A stretch of DNA of 64,000 nt from Chryseobacterium turcicum (GCF_021010565.1 NZ_JAJNAY010000001.1:657001-721000), one strand, 5' to 3'; positions 26,824 to 36,582 are shown, numbered from the stretch's first letter. Numbers and translations are program-made. Notes: generated from the letters alone by a model not told the origin.

Positions 26824-28267
26824 TAAATATAAAGGATATAGCTTAAGGAACCGTGTATTTTTCGGATTCTTATTAATATGTCTTTTAAGTGTTGCCGCAT
26901 CTTCTCTGGTTCCTTACTTTGTTTTGCGAAATAATGCATTGGAGCAAAGTAAAATTGATATGCAGGAGAAAACCAATGCGGTGATGGCCTATTTTGATTA
27001 TGCTTTGAGTCGTACTACGGTACAAACTGAAGATCTTAGAAAGGTTTTAGGAAATAAGATATTCGAAATTGCCGATATTAACCAACATGATATCATTGTT
27101 TATGATCTGAAAGGGAATTATTTGCTGTCAAATAAAGATTTGAATCTTGTTGATCGCAAAAAAATCCCAATGGATGTTGTTAATAAGCTCTTATCCAAAG
27201 AGACTCGATATGATGTTCGTGGGTATGATGCTTCCAAAGATGCGGTGTATACTTCATCGTATCTTGTTCTGAAAAATAATATGTGGGAACCTATAGGGAT
27301 TATCTATATTCCGTTGTATCATAATGAGTCTGCTTATATGGAGGTTTTGCATAAGTATGTGATTTATATCCTTTTAATAGATTTAATTATTATTGCTTTC
27401 AGTATCTGGCTGAGTTGGGTTACTTCAAATAATTTAGCGAAAAATATTACGAAATTCTCTGATATGATTACGCGTATCACTCTTTTTGAGAATGAAATGC
27501 GCCCGATTAAATATTATAAAAATGATGAGTTGAATGCTTTGGCGAGAGCCTATAACAGGATGATTCTTCAAATTCAGGATCAGAAAGAAAGGCTTCGTTT
27601 TAAGGCATCAGAAGAAGCGTGGCGTGAAATGGCGAAACAGGTTGCTCATGAAGTGAAAAATCCTTTAACACCGATGAAGTTGACTATTCAGAATTTTGAA
27701 AGAAAGTTTGATCCTCAAGATCCAAATATTACAGAAAAAGTAAAGCAGATGAGCAAAACAATGGTTGATCAAATTGATGTTATTGCGACGGTAGCTTCTG
27801 CCTTTTCAGAATTTGCAAAACTTCCCGAAAAACATAATGAAGTCATTAATCTGAATAATGAAATAGAGGATATTTTAAGAGTTTTCAATGATGATCAGAT
27901 ATTTGTTCATTCTAATAAGAACAATATTATGATTACGATGGATCGTGTTTTCCTTTCGAGAATTATTACCAATTTGGTGACCAATGCTAAGCAGGCTGCA
28001 AGTGATGATAGAGATCTTTTGGTGAATGTAGATATTGAGCAGCATCAGAGAAGGGTGATAATTTCTGTGCAGGATAACGGAATCGGAATTCCTGAGGATA
28101 TGTATGAAAAGATTTTTGAGCCTAATTTTACCTCAAAAAACAGTGGGATGGGGCTTGGTTTATCAATGGTTAGAAAAATGGTAGAAGATTATAAAGGAGA
28201 GATTTCTGTGAAATCTGAAGTGGGGAAAGGTTCTACATTTATCATTACTTTACCGACTAATTTATAG
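26813..28267 (+). CDS. membrane sensor histidine kinase, NtrY-like
   Basis: A 484-residue kinase. One transmembrane segment (about 14-35) and another (about 180-202) enclose an extracytoplasmic sensor region of about 145 residues. A HAMP-like linker is followed by the phospho-acceptor motif [14 protein letters not shown] near residue 280. The ATPase has the N box [14 protein letters not shown]1 [11 protein letters not shown] box IFEPNFTSK and G2 [12 protein letters not shown]. It overlaps ribE upstream and trmN6 downstream, and no response regulator is nearby. The signal is unknown. Confidence 0.9.
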   Translation: MAFNKYKGYSLRNRVFFGFLLICLLSVAASSLVPYFVLRNNALEQSKIDMQEKTNAVMAYFDYALSRTTVQTEDLRKVLGNKIFEIADINQHDIIVYDLKGNYLLSNKDLNLVDRKKIPMDVVNKLLSKETRYDVRGYDASKDAVYTSSYLVLKNNMWEPIGIIYIPLYHNESAYMEVLHKYVIYILLIDLIIIAFSIWLSWVTSNNLAKNITKFSDMITRITLFENEMRPIKYYKNDELNALARAYNRMILQIQDQKERLRFKASEEAWREMAKQVAHEVKNPLTPMKLTIQNFERKFDPQDPNITEKVKQMSKTMVDQIDVIATVASAFSEFAKLPEKHNEVINLNNEIEDILRVFNDDQIFVHSNKNNIMITMDRVFLSRIITNLVTNAKQAASDDRDLLVNVDIEQHQRRVIISVQDNGIGIPEDMYEKIFEPNFTSKNSGMGLGLSMVRKMVEDYKGEISVKSEVGKGSTFIITLPTNL

Positions 28268-28971
28268 TGAAGCCTTTTACATTTAAACAGTTCGAAATTC
28301 AGCAGTCGAAAAACGTTTTCCGTGTAGGAACAGACGGTGTTTTGTTGGGTGTTTTAGCAAATGTTAATCATGCTTCAAAAGCTTTGGAAGTTGGAACCGG
28401 AACGGGCTTGATTTCTTTAATGTTGGCTCAGAGAAATGCTTCGGCTCAATTTTTAGGAATTGATATTAATGAAGATGCAGTAGACCTTACTCGAAGTAAT
28501 TTTGAAAATTCACCTTTTACTACAAGATTAAAAAATAATCATCAGGATTTTAAAAGTTTTGAATCGGCTGAAAAATTTGATTTAATTGTTTCAAATCCAC
28601 CTTATTTCGAAGAATCTGGTTCTGAAAAAGATAAATTGGCACGTCAAACCGTAGAGTTAAACTTCTTACAGTTGATTGCGAAATCATCAAAACTGCTTTC
28701 TGAGAACGGTATTTTATCAGTTATTATTCCTTTTGAAGCAGGAGTTGATTTTACGAGAATTGCTTTAGAGAGTCAATTGTTTTTGAGTCGAAAAATTAAT
28801 ATTATAGGAATTGAAAACTCAAAAATAAAACGATTGGTCTTAGAATTTTCTTTAGAAGAAAAAGAGGTTGAAGAATCTGATTTTATTATAGAAAAAAGTC
28901 CGAGACAATACTCGGACCAATATCTTGAACTCACCAAAGAGTTTCATGTTTTTAAAGAAGTTAGAAATTAG
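28267..28971 (+). CDS. trmN6: tRNA1(Val) (adenine(37)-N6)-methyltransferase
   Basis: A 234-residue SAM-dependent methyltransferase that modifies A37 of a valine tRNA. It uses a GTG start whose G is the last base of the kinase stop codon. Marks: MKPFTFKQFEIQQSKNVFRV, GTDGVLLG, the SAM loop LEVGTGTGLISLMLAQ near residue 42, and the amino-methyltransferase motif VSNPPYFEE near residue 110. Translational coupling with the kinase is likely. Confidence 0.9.
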   Translation: MKPFTFKQFEIQQSKNVFRVGTDGVLLGVLANVNHASKALEVGTGTGLISLMLAQRNASAQFLGIDINEDAVDLTRSNFENSPFTTRLKNNHQDFKSFESAEKFDLIVSNPPYFEESGSEKDKLARQTVELNFLQLIAKSSKLLSENGILSVIIPFEAGVDFTRIALESQLFLSRKINIIGIENSKIKRLVLEFSLEEKEVEESDFIIEKSPRQYSDQYLELTKEFHVFKEVRN

Positions 28972-29025
28972 ATTTTAGAGGTTAGTAATATTTTAATCTC
29001 TAAATTTTTCAATCTTTTAATAATT

Positions 29026-29736
29026 TTATTCGAATAATTCAGACGTATCAAGTACTGTAACCTTTCCATCTTCGCATCTGATTGCTTCTCCCGGGAAATT
29101 TTGAATCATATGATAATCATGGGTTGCCATTACGACAGCGGCGTGATTTTCTTCAGCTACTTTTTTCAGCAGCGTCATAATTTCGTTAGAAGTTTCAGGG
29201 TCTAAATTTCCTGTTGGCTCATCCGCTAAGATTAAGTCAGGGTGATTCAGAAGAGCTCTTGCAATGGCGATACGTTGTTGTTCTCCACCAGAAAGTTCAT
29301 GCGGCATTTTGTGCTTTTTGCCTTTCATGTTTACACTTGAAAGCACTTCATTGATACGCTCGTCAATTTTTGTTTTGTCGCTCCATCCTGTAGCTTCTAA
29401 AACAAATTTTAAATTTTTCTCAACCGTTCTGTCAGAAAGCAACTGAAAGTCTTGGAAAACAATCCCTAACTTTCTTCTTAGGTTAGGAACTTCTGATGCT
29501 TTTAATTTAGCCAAATCAAAACCTACAACTACTGCTTTCCCTGAAACCAATGGGATGTGTCCGTAAAGGGTTTTCAAAAGAGAGCTTTTTCCGGAGCCTG
29601 TTTTTCCGATAAGATAGCAGAATCTTCCTTTTTTTATAGTAAGGTTGACGTCAGAAAGTACCGTGAAACTTTTTTGGGCAATCTTTGCGTGTTCCAGGCT
29701 TACAATGATGTCTCCGGTGGTATTTGTATGTGGCAT
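29026..29736 (-). CDS. ABC transporter ATP-binding protein, FtsE-like
   Basis: A 236-residue ATPase with Walker A LIGKTGSGKSSLLK, Q-loop FQDFQLL, signature LSGGEQQRIAIARALL, Walker B LILADEPTGNLD and the switch His in MATHDYHM. Overall sequence is closest to FtsE, which with FtsX controls peptidoglycan hydrolases at the division septum. No ftsX is adjacent, so the partner must be elsewhere. It could instead serve another LolD-type system. Confidence 0.85.
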   Translation of the reverse strand: MPHTNTTGDIIVSLEHAKIAQKSFTVLSDVNLTIKKGRFCYLIGKTGSGKSSLLKTLYGHIPLVSGKAVVVGFDLAKLKASEVPNLRRKLGIVFQDFQLLSDRTVEKNLKFVLEATGWSDKTKIDERINEVLSSVNMKGKKHKMPHELSGGEQQRIAIARALLNHPDLILADEPTGNLDPETSNEIMTLLKKVAEENHAAVVMATHDYHMIQNFPGEAIRCEDGKVTVLDTSELFE

Positions 29737-29834
29737 AAATTTAATTTTTATAGGCTTTACAGAAAGCTCTTTTTTCAGATTTTAAAAATAAAAAAAGATA
29801 TTTTATAAACCTAAAAATTAAGATATTTTAACAA

Positions 29835-29867
29835 CAAAAAATGCCTGAAAAAGTACTTTTCAAGCAT
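29835..29867 (-). terminator. probable terminator after rpmH
   Basis: The hairpin 29841-29867 (ATGCCTGAAAA / TTTTCAAGCAT, one mismatch) is followed by a T run on the minus strand. It lies 25 bases after the rpmH stop. Confidence 0.7.
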
Positions 29868-29891
29868 AATCTGTATATTGTAACTAAAGAA

Positions 29892-30050
29892 TTATCTTTT
29901 AGCTCTTGCAGAACTTACTGAAAGGCTTTTTCTGCCTTTAGCTCTTCTTGCAGCTAAAACTCTTCTACCGTTTGGTGTAGACATTCTTTCTCTGAAACCG
30001 TGTTTGTTTCTTTTCTTTCTTTCTGATGGCTGGAACGTTCTTTTACTCAT
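29892..30050 (-). CDS. rpmH: 50S ribosomal protein L34
   Basis: A short 52-codon frame reads [19 protein letters not shown] and continues [20 protein letters not shown], the unmistakable L34 sequence, ending SSARAKR. It has its own strong promoter (30094-30123) and a terminator. In many bacteria rpmH is linked to rnpA and dnaA; here its neighbours are an FtsE-like ATPase and a divergent phosphoesterase. Confidence 0.97.
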   Translation of the reverse strand: MSKRTFQPSERKKRNKHGFRERMSTPNGRRVLAARRAKGRKSLSVSSARAKR

Positions 30051-30093
30051 TACTATATATTTTAGTCGTAATTATCTATTAATTTTCAGGTTG

Positions 30094-30123
30094 CAAAGAT
30101 ATCAATTTTTTTATTAGATACAA
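30094..30123 (-). promoter_or_regulatory. rpmH promoter
   Basis: On the minus strand TTG (30123-30121) lies 19 bases from TATCTTTG (30101-30094), a full consensus match, 43 bases upstream of the rpmH ATG. Confidence 0.7.
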
Positions 30124-30231
30124 ATATTACCTTTCTTTTTTTGAAATATTTTTAATTGATTTATAGATAGGTTAATGAAAAAACTGAGCGCATGCTGTTT
30201 TATATTTACTATTCATTCCGTTTAAAACCTT

Positions 30232-30239
30232 TATCTTTG
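30232..30239 (+). promoter_or_regulatory. probable -7 element of the DHH phosphoesterase gene
   Basis: TATCTTTG lies 20 bases before the ATG at 30260. No TTG is present at the expected -33 position. Confidence 0.5.
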
Positions 30240-30259
30240 GAAACTCAAATTTAAAGAAA

Positions 30260-31264
30260 ATGTTTACACCTGCAGAACTTTTAGAAATCAAGCAACTTCT
30301 AGTACCGGAAAATAAAATTGTTATTCTTACCCATTACAATCCGGATGGAGATGCTATTGGCTCTAGTTTAGGCTTAAAACATTACTTAAAAGCTAAAGGT
30401 TTAGAAGCTGAAGTTGTTGTTCCCAACGATTTTCCTAAGTTTTTGAAATGGATGCCCGAAGCGAAAAAAAATATTGTAGGCGAATACAAAAGAAAAATAG
30501 CTTTTGATATTATTAATGAAGCCGATGTTATTTTCTGCCTTGATTTTAATTCTCCGGCAAGAATTGGGATTTTAGGAGATTGGTTAATGAGAGCAAAGGC
30601 AAAAAAAATCCTTATCGACCATCATCAGCAACCCGAAGATTTTGATTTCGTGTATTCGGATACCGTTATTCCGGCGACTTGCCAGATGGTTTATCATTTC
30701 ATTGAAGCGATGAATGATGAAGATTTAGTTAATAAAGATATTGCAGAATGCCTTTACACGGGTATTATGACCGATACAGGAGGTTTCCGTTTCCGTTCTA
30801 CAAGTGCGACTACGCATAGAATTGTTGCTAATTTAATTGAAAAAGGAGCAGACCCATCTGTCATTACATCTAATACTTGGGATACCAATACCGTTTCACG
30901 TTTACATTTACTGGCGCTAATTCTTGGTAGAATAGAAGTGGTGAATGACGGAAAAGTGGCGGTTTTATATTTAACAAGAAAGGAACTTCAGGAATATGGC
31001 TTCCAGAAAGGCGATACAGAAGGTTTTGTAAATTACGGACTGAGTATTGTCGGAGTAAGAATGGCTGCATTCTTTATGGAAGATTTATATGAAGATTTCA
31101 TTAAAATTTCTTTCAGAAGTAAAGATGAGGTCGATGTTAACCAGTTTTCAAGAAAATATTTCAGTGGAGGAGGTCATATCAATGCTGCAGGAGGAAAATC
31201 TATGGAATCTTTACCAGACACCATCGAAACCTTTAAAAGCAGAATTGCCGAAGAGAATTTGTAA
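30260..31264 (+). CDS. DHH/DHHA1 phosphoesterase, NrnA-like
   Basis: A 334-residue member of the oligoribonuclease/PAP-phosphatase NrnA group, degrading very short RNAs and possibly 3'-phosphoadenosine phosphates. Marks: ILTHYNPDGDAIGSSLGL (first metal site), CLDFNSPARIG, the DHH motif in ILIDHHQQPEDF near residue 122, GIMTDTGGFRFRST near residue 170, and the DHHA1 signature SGGGHINAAGGKS near the C-terminus. Full length. Transcribed alone. Confidence 0.92.
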   Translation: MFTPAELLEIKQLLVPENKIVILTHYNPDGDAIGSSLGLKHYLKAKGLEAEVVVPNDFPKFLKWMPEAKKNIVGEYKRKIAFDIINEADVIFCLDFNSPARIGILGDWLMRAKAKKILIDHHQQPEDFDFVYSDTVIPATCQMVYHFIEAMNDEDLVNKDIAECLYTGIMTDTGGFRFRSTSATTHRIVANLIEKGADPSVITSNTWDTNTVSRLHLLALILGRIEVVNDGKVAVLYLTRKELQEYGFQKGDTEGFVNYGLSIVGVRMAAFFMEDLYEDFIKISFRSKDEVDVNQFSRKYFSGGGHINAAGGKSMESLPDTIETFKSRIAEENL

Positions 31265-31305
31265 TTAGTTACAATAATTAACAATTGACAATTAAAAATT
31301 AACAA

Positions 31306-32097
31306 TTATAATTTCTTATAACCTCTTTCCTCAAGTTCGTTACAGGTATATTCGTACACTTCCTGAAACATCACATCCAGAAACTTTTTATTGAAAAGAC
31401 TGAATTTGGTCATCTTGGGTGGGTCTAAAAATATATCACAATGGCTTACTTTCGAGTAAACAGATTTGGCGATGGCTAAATGTAAAATACGGTCAAATTC
31501 TTTCATGAGACTCATGTTTTCAAGCCCGTCATAGCTGATGGAATTGACATGTGAAGCAATCAGAAAATCGCATTTGTCAATAATCGGTTCTATCGGAAGA
31601 TTATCTAAAACTCCGCCATCTACATAAATTTTCTCACCAATCTTTACAGGAGGTAAAACAAAAGGTACGCTTGATGAAGCCAAGAGAGGCCCAAAAAGCT
31701 CACCTTCAGAGAAAAAATCTACAATGCCGTGAGTCATTTCTGTAGCCGCAACATACATCGGAATTTTTAAAATCTTAAAATCATCTTCAGGAAAATGGTC
31801 ATTAAAAAGTTTAAGAATAAATTTTGAACTAAAAATTCCGTTTTTGGAAAGCTTAAGATATGAACGTGAAAAAAATGTGGTTTGTCTTACAATCTCCATC
31901 ATTTCGTCAGGTGTTTTTCCGAATGAGTAAAATGCGCCAACAATAGAGCCCGCGCTTGTTCCCGAAATAATATCCGGTTTAAGGTTGTATTCTTCCAGTG
32001 CTTTTAGAACAGCAATGTGGGCAATTCCCCGCATTCCGCCGCCGGAAAGTGTAAGTCCTATAATGGGTTTCTTTTTTTTGAAAGAAAATAAATTCAT
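31306..32097 (-). CDS. patatin-like phospholipase
   Basis: A 263-residue serine acyl hydrolase. The oxyanion hole GLTLSGGGMRGIAHI, the nucleophile elbow SGTSAGSIVGAF (Ser near residue 46) and the catalytic Asp in YVDGGVLDNLPIEP are all present, so it should be active, probably on phospholipids. It has no signal peptide and no C-terminal outer-membrane domain, unlike the longer PlpD-type patatins. The 41-base gap before it holds an AT-rich word repeat. Confidence 0.92.
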   Translation of the reverse strand: MNLFSFKKKKPIIGLTLSGGGMRGIAHIAVLKALEEYNLKPDIISGTSAGSIVGAFYSFGKTPDEMMEIVRQTTFFSRSYLKLSKNGIFSSKFILKLFNDHFPEDDFKILKIPMYVAATEMTHGIVDFFSEGELFGPLLASSSVPFVLPPVKIGEKIYVDGGVLDNLPIEPIIDKCDFLIASHVNSISYDGLENMSLMKEFDRILHLAIAKSVYSKVSHCDIFLDPPKMTKFSLFNKKFLDVMFQEVYEYTCNELEERGYKKL

Positions 32098-32164
32098 TGA
32101 AAAATTTAAGCCTTACTAAGATATGATTTTATATATAAACGGAACTCAAGATTGATAAATGATT

Positions 32165-32947
32165 TTAAAGAACCAATTTTTTTGGTAAATGATGCAGAAG
32201 TTCAGTATTGATAATTTCGGCACAGATAGAAGGTTTTTCCCAATGTCCGTTGTGTCCACAGTCAAGTACGTATGATTTAATATTGGTGCGGTCTGGAAGG
32301 TTTTTAATGGTGTTTTCTGTTTTTACGGCATTGTCATGTTTTCCGGCAAGAACTAGAATTTTACATTCCAAGTTTTCTAAAATATGTTTTTTATCGGTTC
32401 TTTCCACCATTCCTTTTACACAAGCCAAAGCTCCAAGATTATTCGTTGAAAGGGCAACTTCCAAAGCGGTCTCTATTTTTCCTTCCAGAACGTCTCTTTC
32501 GTTAGGATTAAATAAATTCGGAATTCCTACTCTTGCATAATGTGCAAAAGCATCTTTTATCACTCGGTAGCTTTTTTTACGCTGCTCTTTTTTCTCTTCA
32601 TCATCCGGAAAGTAGGTAGAGAAAAATAAAGTAAGACTCTTTAAATACTCCGAAAATTGCTCGGCAAACGCCAAAGAAACATAGCCACCCATTGAGTGAC
32701 CAAGCAAATGGACATTTTTTAAATTTTGATCATCTAAAACTTTTTTTACTTCTTCAGCCATCATTTCCATGGTATGAACTTCAGCTAAAATATCCGATTT
32801 CCCATGTCCCGGAAGATCTATTTTCAGTAAAGTAAAATCTGCGGAAAGTTTTTTCTCCAAATCGCTCCAGATTGAAATGTTTTCCATAAAACCATGAAGT
32901 AGAACTAATGTTTCTTTTCCGTTTCCTTTTTTTTCAAAATTGAGCAT
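32165..32947 (-). CDS. alpha/beta hydrolase
   Basis: A 260-residue alpha/beta-fold hydrolase. Oxyanion motif VLLHGFMENISIW, nucleophile elbow LLGHSMGGYVSLAF (Ser near residue 84), acid in ILVLAGKHDNAVK and catalytic His in DCGHNGHWEKP. Similar to MenH/BioH-type esterases, but the substrate cannot be read from the sequence. It follows a lipoprotein gene by 12 bases. Confidence 0.87.
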   Translation of the reverse strand: MLNFEKKGNGKETLVLLHGFMENISIWSDLEKKLSADFTLLKIDLPGHGKSDILAEVHTMEMMAEEVKKVLDDQNLKNVHLLGHSMGGYVSLAFAEQFSEYLKSLTLFFSTYFPDDEEKKEQRKKSYRVIKDAFAHYARVGIPNLFNPNERDVLEGKIETALEVALSTNNLGALACVKGMVERTDKKHILENLECKILVLAGKHDNAVKTENTIKNLPDRTNIKSYVLDCGHNGHWEKPSICAEIINTELLHHLPKKLVL

Positions 32948-32959
32948 AGCTTTAATATT

Positions 32960-33490
32960 TTAGTATTTAATATCGATATAGTCTACAAATCCTGAACCAT
33001 TTACCATATCCTGAAGTCTGTATGTTTTTCCGCCGTCTTTAGAAGCAAAAGTTTTGGTGCCTTTTCTGGTGTATGGTTTTCCGTTGTCATTTTCAGTGAT
33101 TTTTTGTGTAATCTCACCGGTAAAATTCATGTGTTTTGGTGAAACGACTTGTATAAAACCTTTAATAGTTACCGAATTATTTCCTGATTTAATACTTCCT
33201 GAAACATCATAATTATCTCTTTCACCCTCAATTTGTGTAAACTTTACAGTTCCTGAGTATTTGAGTGAACTGTCATTCTGATAAGTGAATGCATGTGTTC
33301 CGTTAAAATCTTTAAAGCGATTTTCACTGTTTTTGGCTTTAATGCTGTCGTTCAGTTTTGTTCTTGCTGCATTAATGGAATCTACAATTTTTGTGCTGTC
33401 AACTTTGTTGTTAACTTCTGTAGTTTCTTTCTTTGAGCATGAAAAGCTTAGAATTCCGATTCCGGCTGCAATTAAAATGTTTTTCATCAT
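32960..33490 (-). CDS. hypothetical lipoprotein
   Basis: A 176-residue protein with a lipoprotein signal (MMKNILIAAGIGILSFSCSK, lipobox LSFSC). A charged linker (about 20-55) is followed by a beta-rich domain (SSLKYSGTVKFTQIEGER, VTIKGFIQVVSPKHMNFTG) that could be lipocalin-like. Function unknown. A TAAATTTG element at 33511-33518 (minus strand) is a likely promoter. Co-transcribed with the alpha/beta hydrolase. Confidence 0.82.
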   Translation of the reverse strand: MMKNILIAAGIGILSFSCSKKETTEVNNKVDSTKIVDSINAARTKLNDSIKAKNSENRFKDFNGTHAFTYQNDSSLKYSGTVKFTQIEGERDNYDVSGSIKSGNNSVTIKGFIQVVSPKHMNFTGEITQKITENDNGKPYTRKGTKTFASKDGGKTYRLQDMVNGSGFVDYIDIKY

Positions 33491-33520
33491 GGTTTGAATT
33501 TTTTTACGCTCAAATTTATA

Positions 33521-33548
33521 TAAAAAAAGAGCATTATAAAAATGCTCT
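33521..33548 (-). terminator. terminator after the lone exbD gene
   Basis: An 8-bp stem (AGAGCATT at 33528-33535 with AATGCTCT at 33541-33548) is followed on the minus strand by a run of seven T. Confidence 0.7.
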
Positions 33549-33670
33549 GAGGTTTTTAAAATTTATTAGCCACTCAAACACGAATATTTTACTGAATAAG
33601 ATTTGTGCATTGGTGGGAAAAAATATAAATAAGTGTACTTTGAAACTAGGAATTTGTATTCCCTAGAAGT

Positions 33671-34192
33671 TTATTTTATTACGTTTTCATAAACTTTCTT
33701 TTCCCAAGGTTTGATGTCACTTATTCCGTAACGTTCTTTTTTAGAAATCGAAATATTATCCATCATATCAACGAAATTTTTATAATTAGCATCATCTGTA
33801 GGTTTTACAATAATGGTGAAAATTTCTTTTTTCGGAGCGTTCTCATAGGCTTTAGAAATAATTTTAGAAACGTTTACTCCGCTATAGTCTGTTTCTTTTA
33901 AACCAGCTTCTGTAAGGTCATTTTCATTGCTTTGATGATAAAAAATACGGTTATTTTCTCCGATGATAAAGGTGATTTGATTTTTCTCATCAATATTGTA
34001 ATTTGTAGGATATGGATCATCATTTTTTGCAGGCAAGCCTAAATCCATCACGTTGGGTTTTGAAAAACTTGATGTAAACATAAAAAACATTAAGAGTAAA
34101 AAATTTAAATCGACCATCGGTGTCATATCGATTTTAATGAGTTTCTTGTTTTGTTTGCCTTTAGATTTTTCTTGGGTAATAACTTCAGCCAT
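33671..34192 (-). CDS. ExbD/TolR-family protein, lone paralogue
   Basis: A 173-residue protein with one transmembrane helix near residues 27-45. The MTPMVDLNFLLLMFFMFTSS stretch carries the Asp needed for proton-driven ExbB/ExbD motors. It is strikingly similar to the second ExbD of the TonB operon (51674-52216): MTPMVDLNFLLLMFFMFTS, FSKPNVMDLGLPAK and TIIVKPTDDANYKNFVD-type matches run through both. No exbB or tonB is adjacent, so it must pair with an ExbB made elsewhere, perhaps the one at 50127. Confidence 0.9.
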   Translation of the reverse strand: MAEVITQEKSKGKQNKKLIKIDMTPMVDLNFLLLMFFMFTSSFSKPNVMDLGLPAKNDDPYPTNYNIDEKNQITFIIGENNRIFYHQSNENDLTEAGLKETDYSGVNVSKIISKAYENAPKKEIFTIIVKPTDDANYKNFVDMMDNISISKKERYGISDIKPWEKKVYENVIK

Positions 34193-34344
34193 AATTCAGT
34201 TTTTTAAATGTTGAACGAATTTTTAAAATCAATGAAATTTTATTTCACTTTAAATTGATTCGATGCAAAGTTTATACCTAAACATTAGCTTTAGTGTTAA
34301 ATTGTTAAAATAAATTTTGATTTGGTAATTGATTGGTGTTTTCA

Positions 34345-34380
34345 TTAAAAAAGCCTTATCAAAATGAATTGATAAGGCTT
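34345..34380 (-). terminator. terminator after dsbD
   Basis: A 12-bp perfect stem (AAGCCTTATCAA at 34351-34362 with TTGATAAGGCTT at 34369-34380) is followed on the minus strand by six T. Confidence 0.85.
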
Positions 34381-34399
34381 AAATTTATAATGGGTTGTC

Positions 34400-36478
34400 T
34401 TATTTATTATTCTTAAAATAATTAACACCGCATTCTAAGAATTTTTTAAACTTCTCTTTTTCCATGTAACCAGAAACGGGAGTATTGATTACTTTTCCAT
34501 CCGGAGTCAAAAGAACGTAGTGTGGTTGAGAATTATTATTAAAATTAGCGGTCTGGAACAAACTCCATCTGTCGCCAATTGTTTTTACTTTTTTCACCTG
34601 CCCGTCTCCCAAATCAATTTTGGTTTTTTGGTCTTCAGGAAGTTCTTCTTTGTCGTCTACATAAAGAGAAGCAAGAACAACATCGTTCTGAAGAATTGGT
34701 AAAATGTCTGGTTCGCTCCAAACGAATTCCTCCATTTTTCTACAGTTTTCACAACCGTAACCAGTGAAGTCAATAAGGATTGGTTTGTTTTCTTTTTTTG
34801 CCAATTCTATAGCGTTAAAGAAATCATGTTCCGGGTGCATTCCCAAAATTCCGTCTTTTTCATTGTGGAAATAGCTAACATTCAATGGAGGCAAAATTCC
34901 GCTTAATAATGATAGTTTTGGTCTTTCTGCAGGAACTAATCCTTGAATTAAATATACTACAAAACCAATTCCTAAAACTCCAATAATTTTTCTTGTTATA
35001 GAGATTTTCGGCTTTTTGTCATCGTGAGGGAATCTTATTAATCCGAATAAATAAATAACCAATCCGATGGCAATCACAATCCAGATTGCGATGAAAAGTT
35101 CTCTTTTAATTAAGAATGTTTTAGATACTAAATCTGCTTTTGATAAGAATTTTAAAGCTAAAGCCAATTCTACAAAACCTAAAACAACTTTCACGGTATT
35201 CATCCATCCTCCAGATTTTGGAAGACTTTGTAAAGCTTGTGGGAAAAGTGCCAGCAATCCGAAAACAATTGCCCAAGCCGATCCGAAACCTGCTAAAGCA
35301 AAAGTAAGTAGCATAGGAACGTTTGCCGAACCTGTAATGGCGCTTCCCAATAAACCTCCTAAAATAGGTCCTGTACAAGAGAAAGAGACGATAACTAAAG
35401 TTAAAGCCATAAAGAATATACCAATGATACCGCCAGTTTCTTCTGCTTTTGAAGATTTGTTGGCGATAGAGCTTGGTAATGTAATGTCATAATATCCGAA
35501 GAAACTTCCTGCGAAGAAAATAAAGATGATAAAGAATACAATATTTAACCAAACATTGGTCGAAATTTCGTTGAAGACATTTCCTGCAATTCCATCAATT
35601 AAATGGAATGGAATACTTAGTGAAACAAAAATCACAAGAATGAAAAACCCGTAAACCAAAGCATCTCTTTTACCTTTTGCCGGATTTTTATTTCCTTTTG
35701 TAAAGAAAGAAACGGTAAGCGGAATCATCGGAAAGACGCATGGCGTCAACAAAGCAATTAAACCGCCGATGAAGCCTAGTAAAAGATACGTCCAGTAATT
35801 TTCAGCTATTTTTGAAGAGCCAGTTCCGCAATCTGTTAATGGTTTTGAGATGTCAATTGACGCTACTTTTAATTGTTTAGGGTCTAATTTTGAAGCCTCA
35901 ACGATGGTAGAATCTCCTTTTACAGGATTTCCGGTAAGAGTTTCTACAACTTTGGCAGAATCTTTAGTTGCCTCAGTTTTATCATCAGCTAGAGTTTCTT
36001 CTGTCGCTCCTGTTGGAGTTATTTTTTTATTGAATTCTAAAGTATTCGGAGCCAAACAAACTCTGTCATCACAAGTCTGATACGTGATTTCAGCAACTAC
36101 GTCTCCTACTTTTGTGGGGTCTTTTAGTTTAAATTTTTGCTTAAAACCTGCAGAATTTGAATAGTAGATAATCGTTCCACCAAAAGCTTCCGAAAATTCT
36201 TCATGCTTTTTCCCAACTTCCTGAAATTTACCAATCAGTTCTATATTTTTACCAGAAACTATATATTCTGTAGGAATCCCTGTATCTTCTGGGATATCTC
36301 TAGAGTAAATGTGCCATCCGCTTTCAAGCGTTGCATTCAAAACGGCTTCGTATTGGTTGTTACCCAATTCGTTGACGGTGAATTTGAATTTTACTGGATT
36401 TTTTATTTGTGCCGAAATTCCTATAAAAAGGAAAAGAAATGTCAATGTAAAGAATTTCAGAATTGTATTAGATCGCAT
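34400..36478 (-). CDS. dsbD: thiol:disulfide interchange protein DsbD
   Basis: A 692-residue inner-membrane protein that passes electrons from cytoplasmic thioredoxin to the periplasm. After a signal peptide (MRSNTILKFFTLTFLFLFIG) comes a DsbD-alpha-like domain (about 25-150) with paired cysteines in TYQTCDDRVCLAPN. A linker leads to about eight membrane helices with GGLIALLTPCVFPMIPLT and VSFSCTGPILGGLLGS, whose cysteines are the redox pair. The C-terminal thioredoxin domain has FTGYGCENCRKMEEF. Length is somewhat above the E. coli protein. Confidence 0.93.
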   Translation of the reverse strand: MRSNTILKFFTLTFLFLFIGISAQIKNPVKFKFTVNELGNNQYEAVLNATLESGWHIYSRDIPEDTGIPTEYIVSGKNIELIGKFQEVGKKHEEFSEAFGGTIIYYSNSAGFKQKFKLKDPTKVGDVVAEITYQTCDDRVCLAPNTLEFNKKITPTGATEETLADDKTEATKDSAKVVETLTGNPVKGDSTIVEASKLDPKQLKVASIDISKPLTDCGTGSSKIAENYWTYLLLGFIGGLIALLTPCVFPMIPLTVSFFTKGNKNPAKGKRDALVYGFFILVIFVSLSIPFHLIDGIAGNVFNEISTNVWLNIVFFIIFIFFAGSFFGYYDITLPSSIANKSSKAEETGGIIGIFFMALTLVIVSFSCTGPILGGLLGSAITGSANVPMLLTFALAGFGSAWAIVFGLLALFPQALQSLPKSGGWMNTVKVVLGFVELALALKFLSKADLVSKTFLIKRELFIAIWIVIAIGLVIYLFGLIRFPHDDKKPKISITRKIIGVLGIGFVVYLIQGLVPAERPKLSLLSGILPPLNVSYFHNEKDGILGMHPEHDFFNAIELAKKENKPILIDFTGYGCENCRKMEEFVWSEPDILPILQNDVVLASLYVDDKEELPEDQKTKIDLGDGQVKKVKTIGDRWSLFQTANFNNNSQPHYVLLTPDGKVINTPVSGYMEKEKFKKFLECGVNYFKNNK

Positions 36479-36582
36479 ACATTAAAATGATATTTAATTA
36501 AAAAGATTATAGATACCTACAAAAATAAACGTTTAAAATGTTTTACCCAAGTTTAATTTGTATTTGGTAGTGAGCTTCTGGG

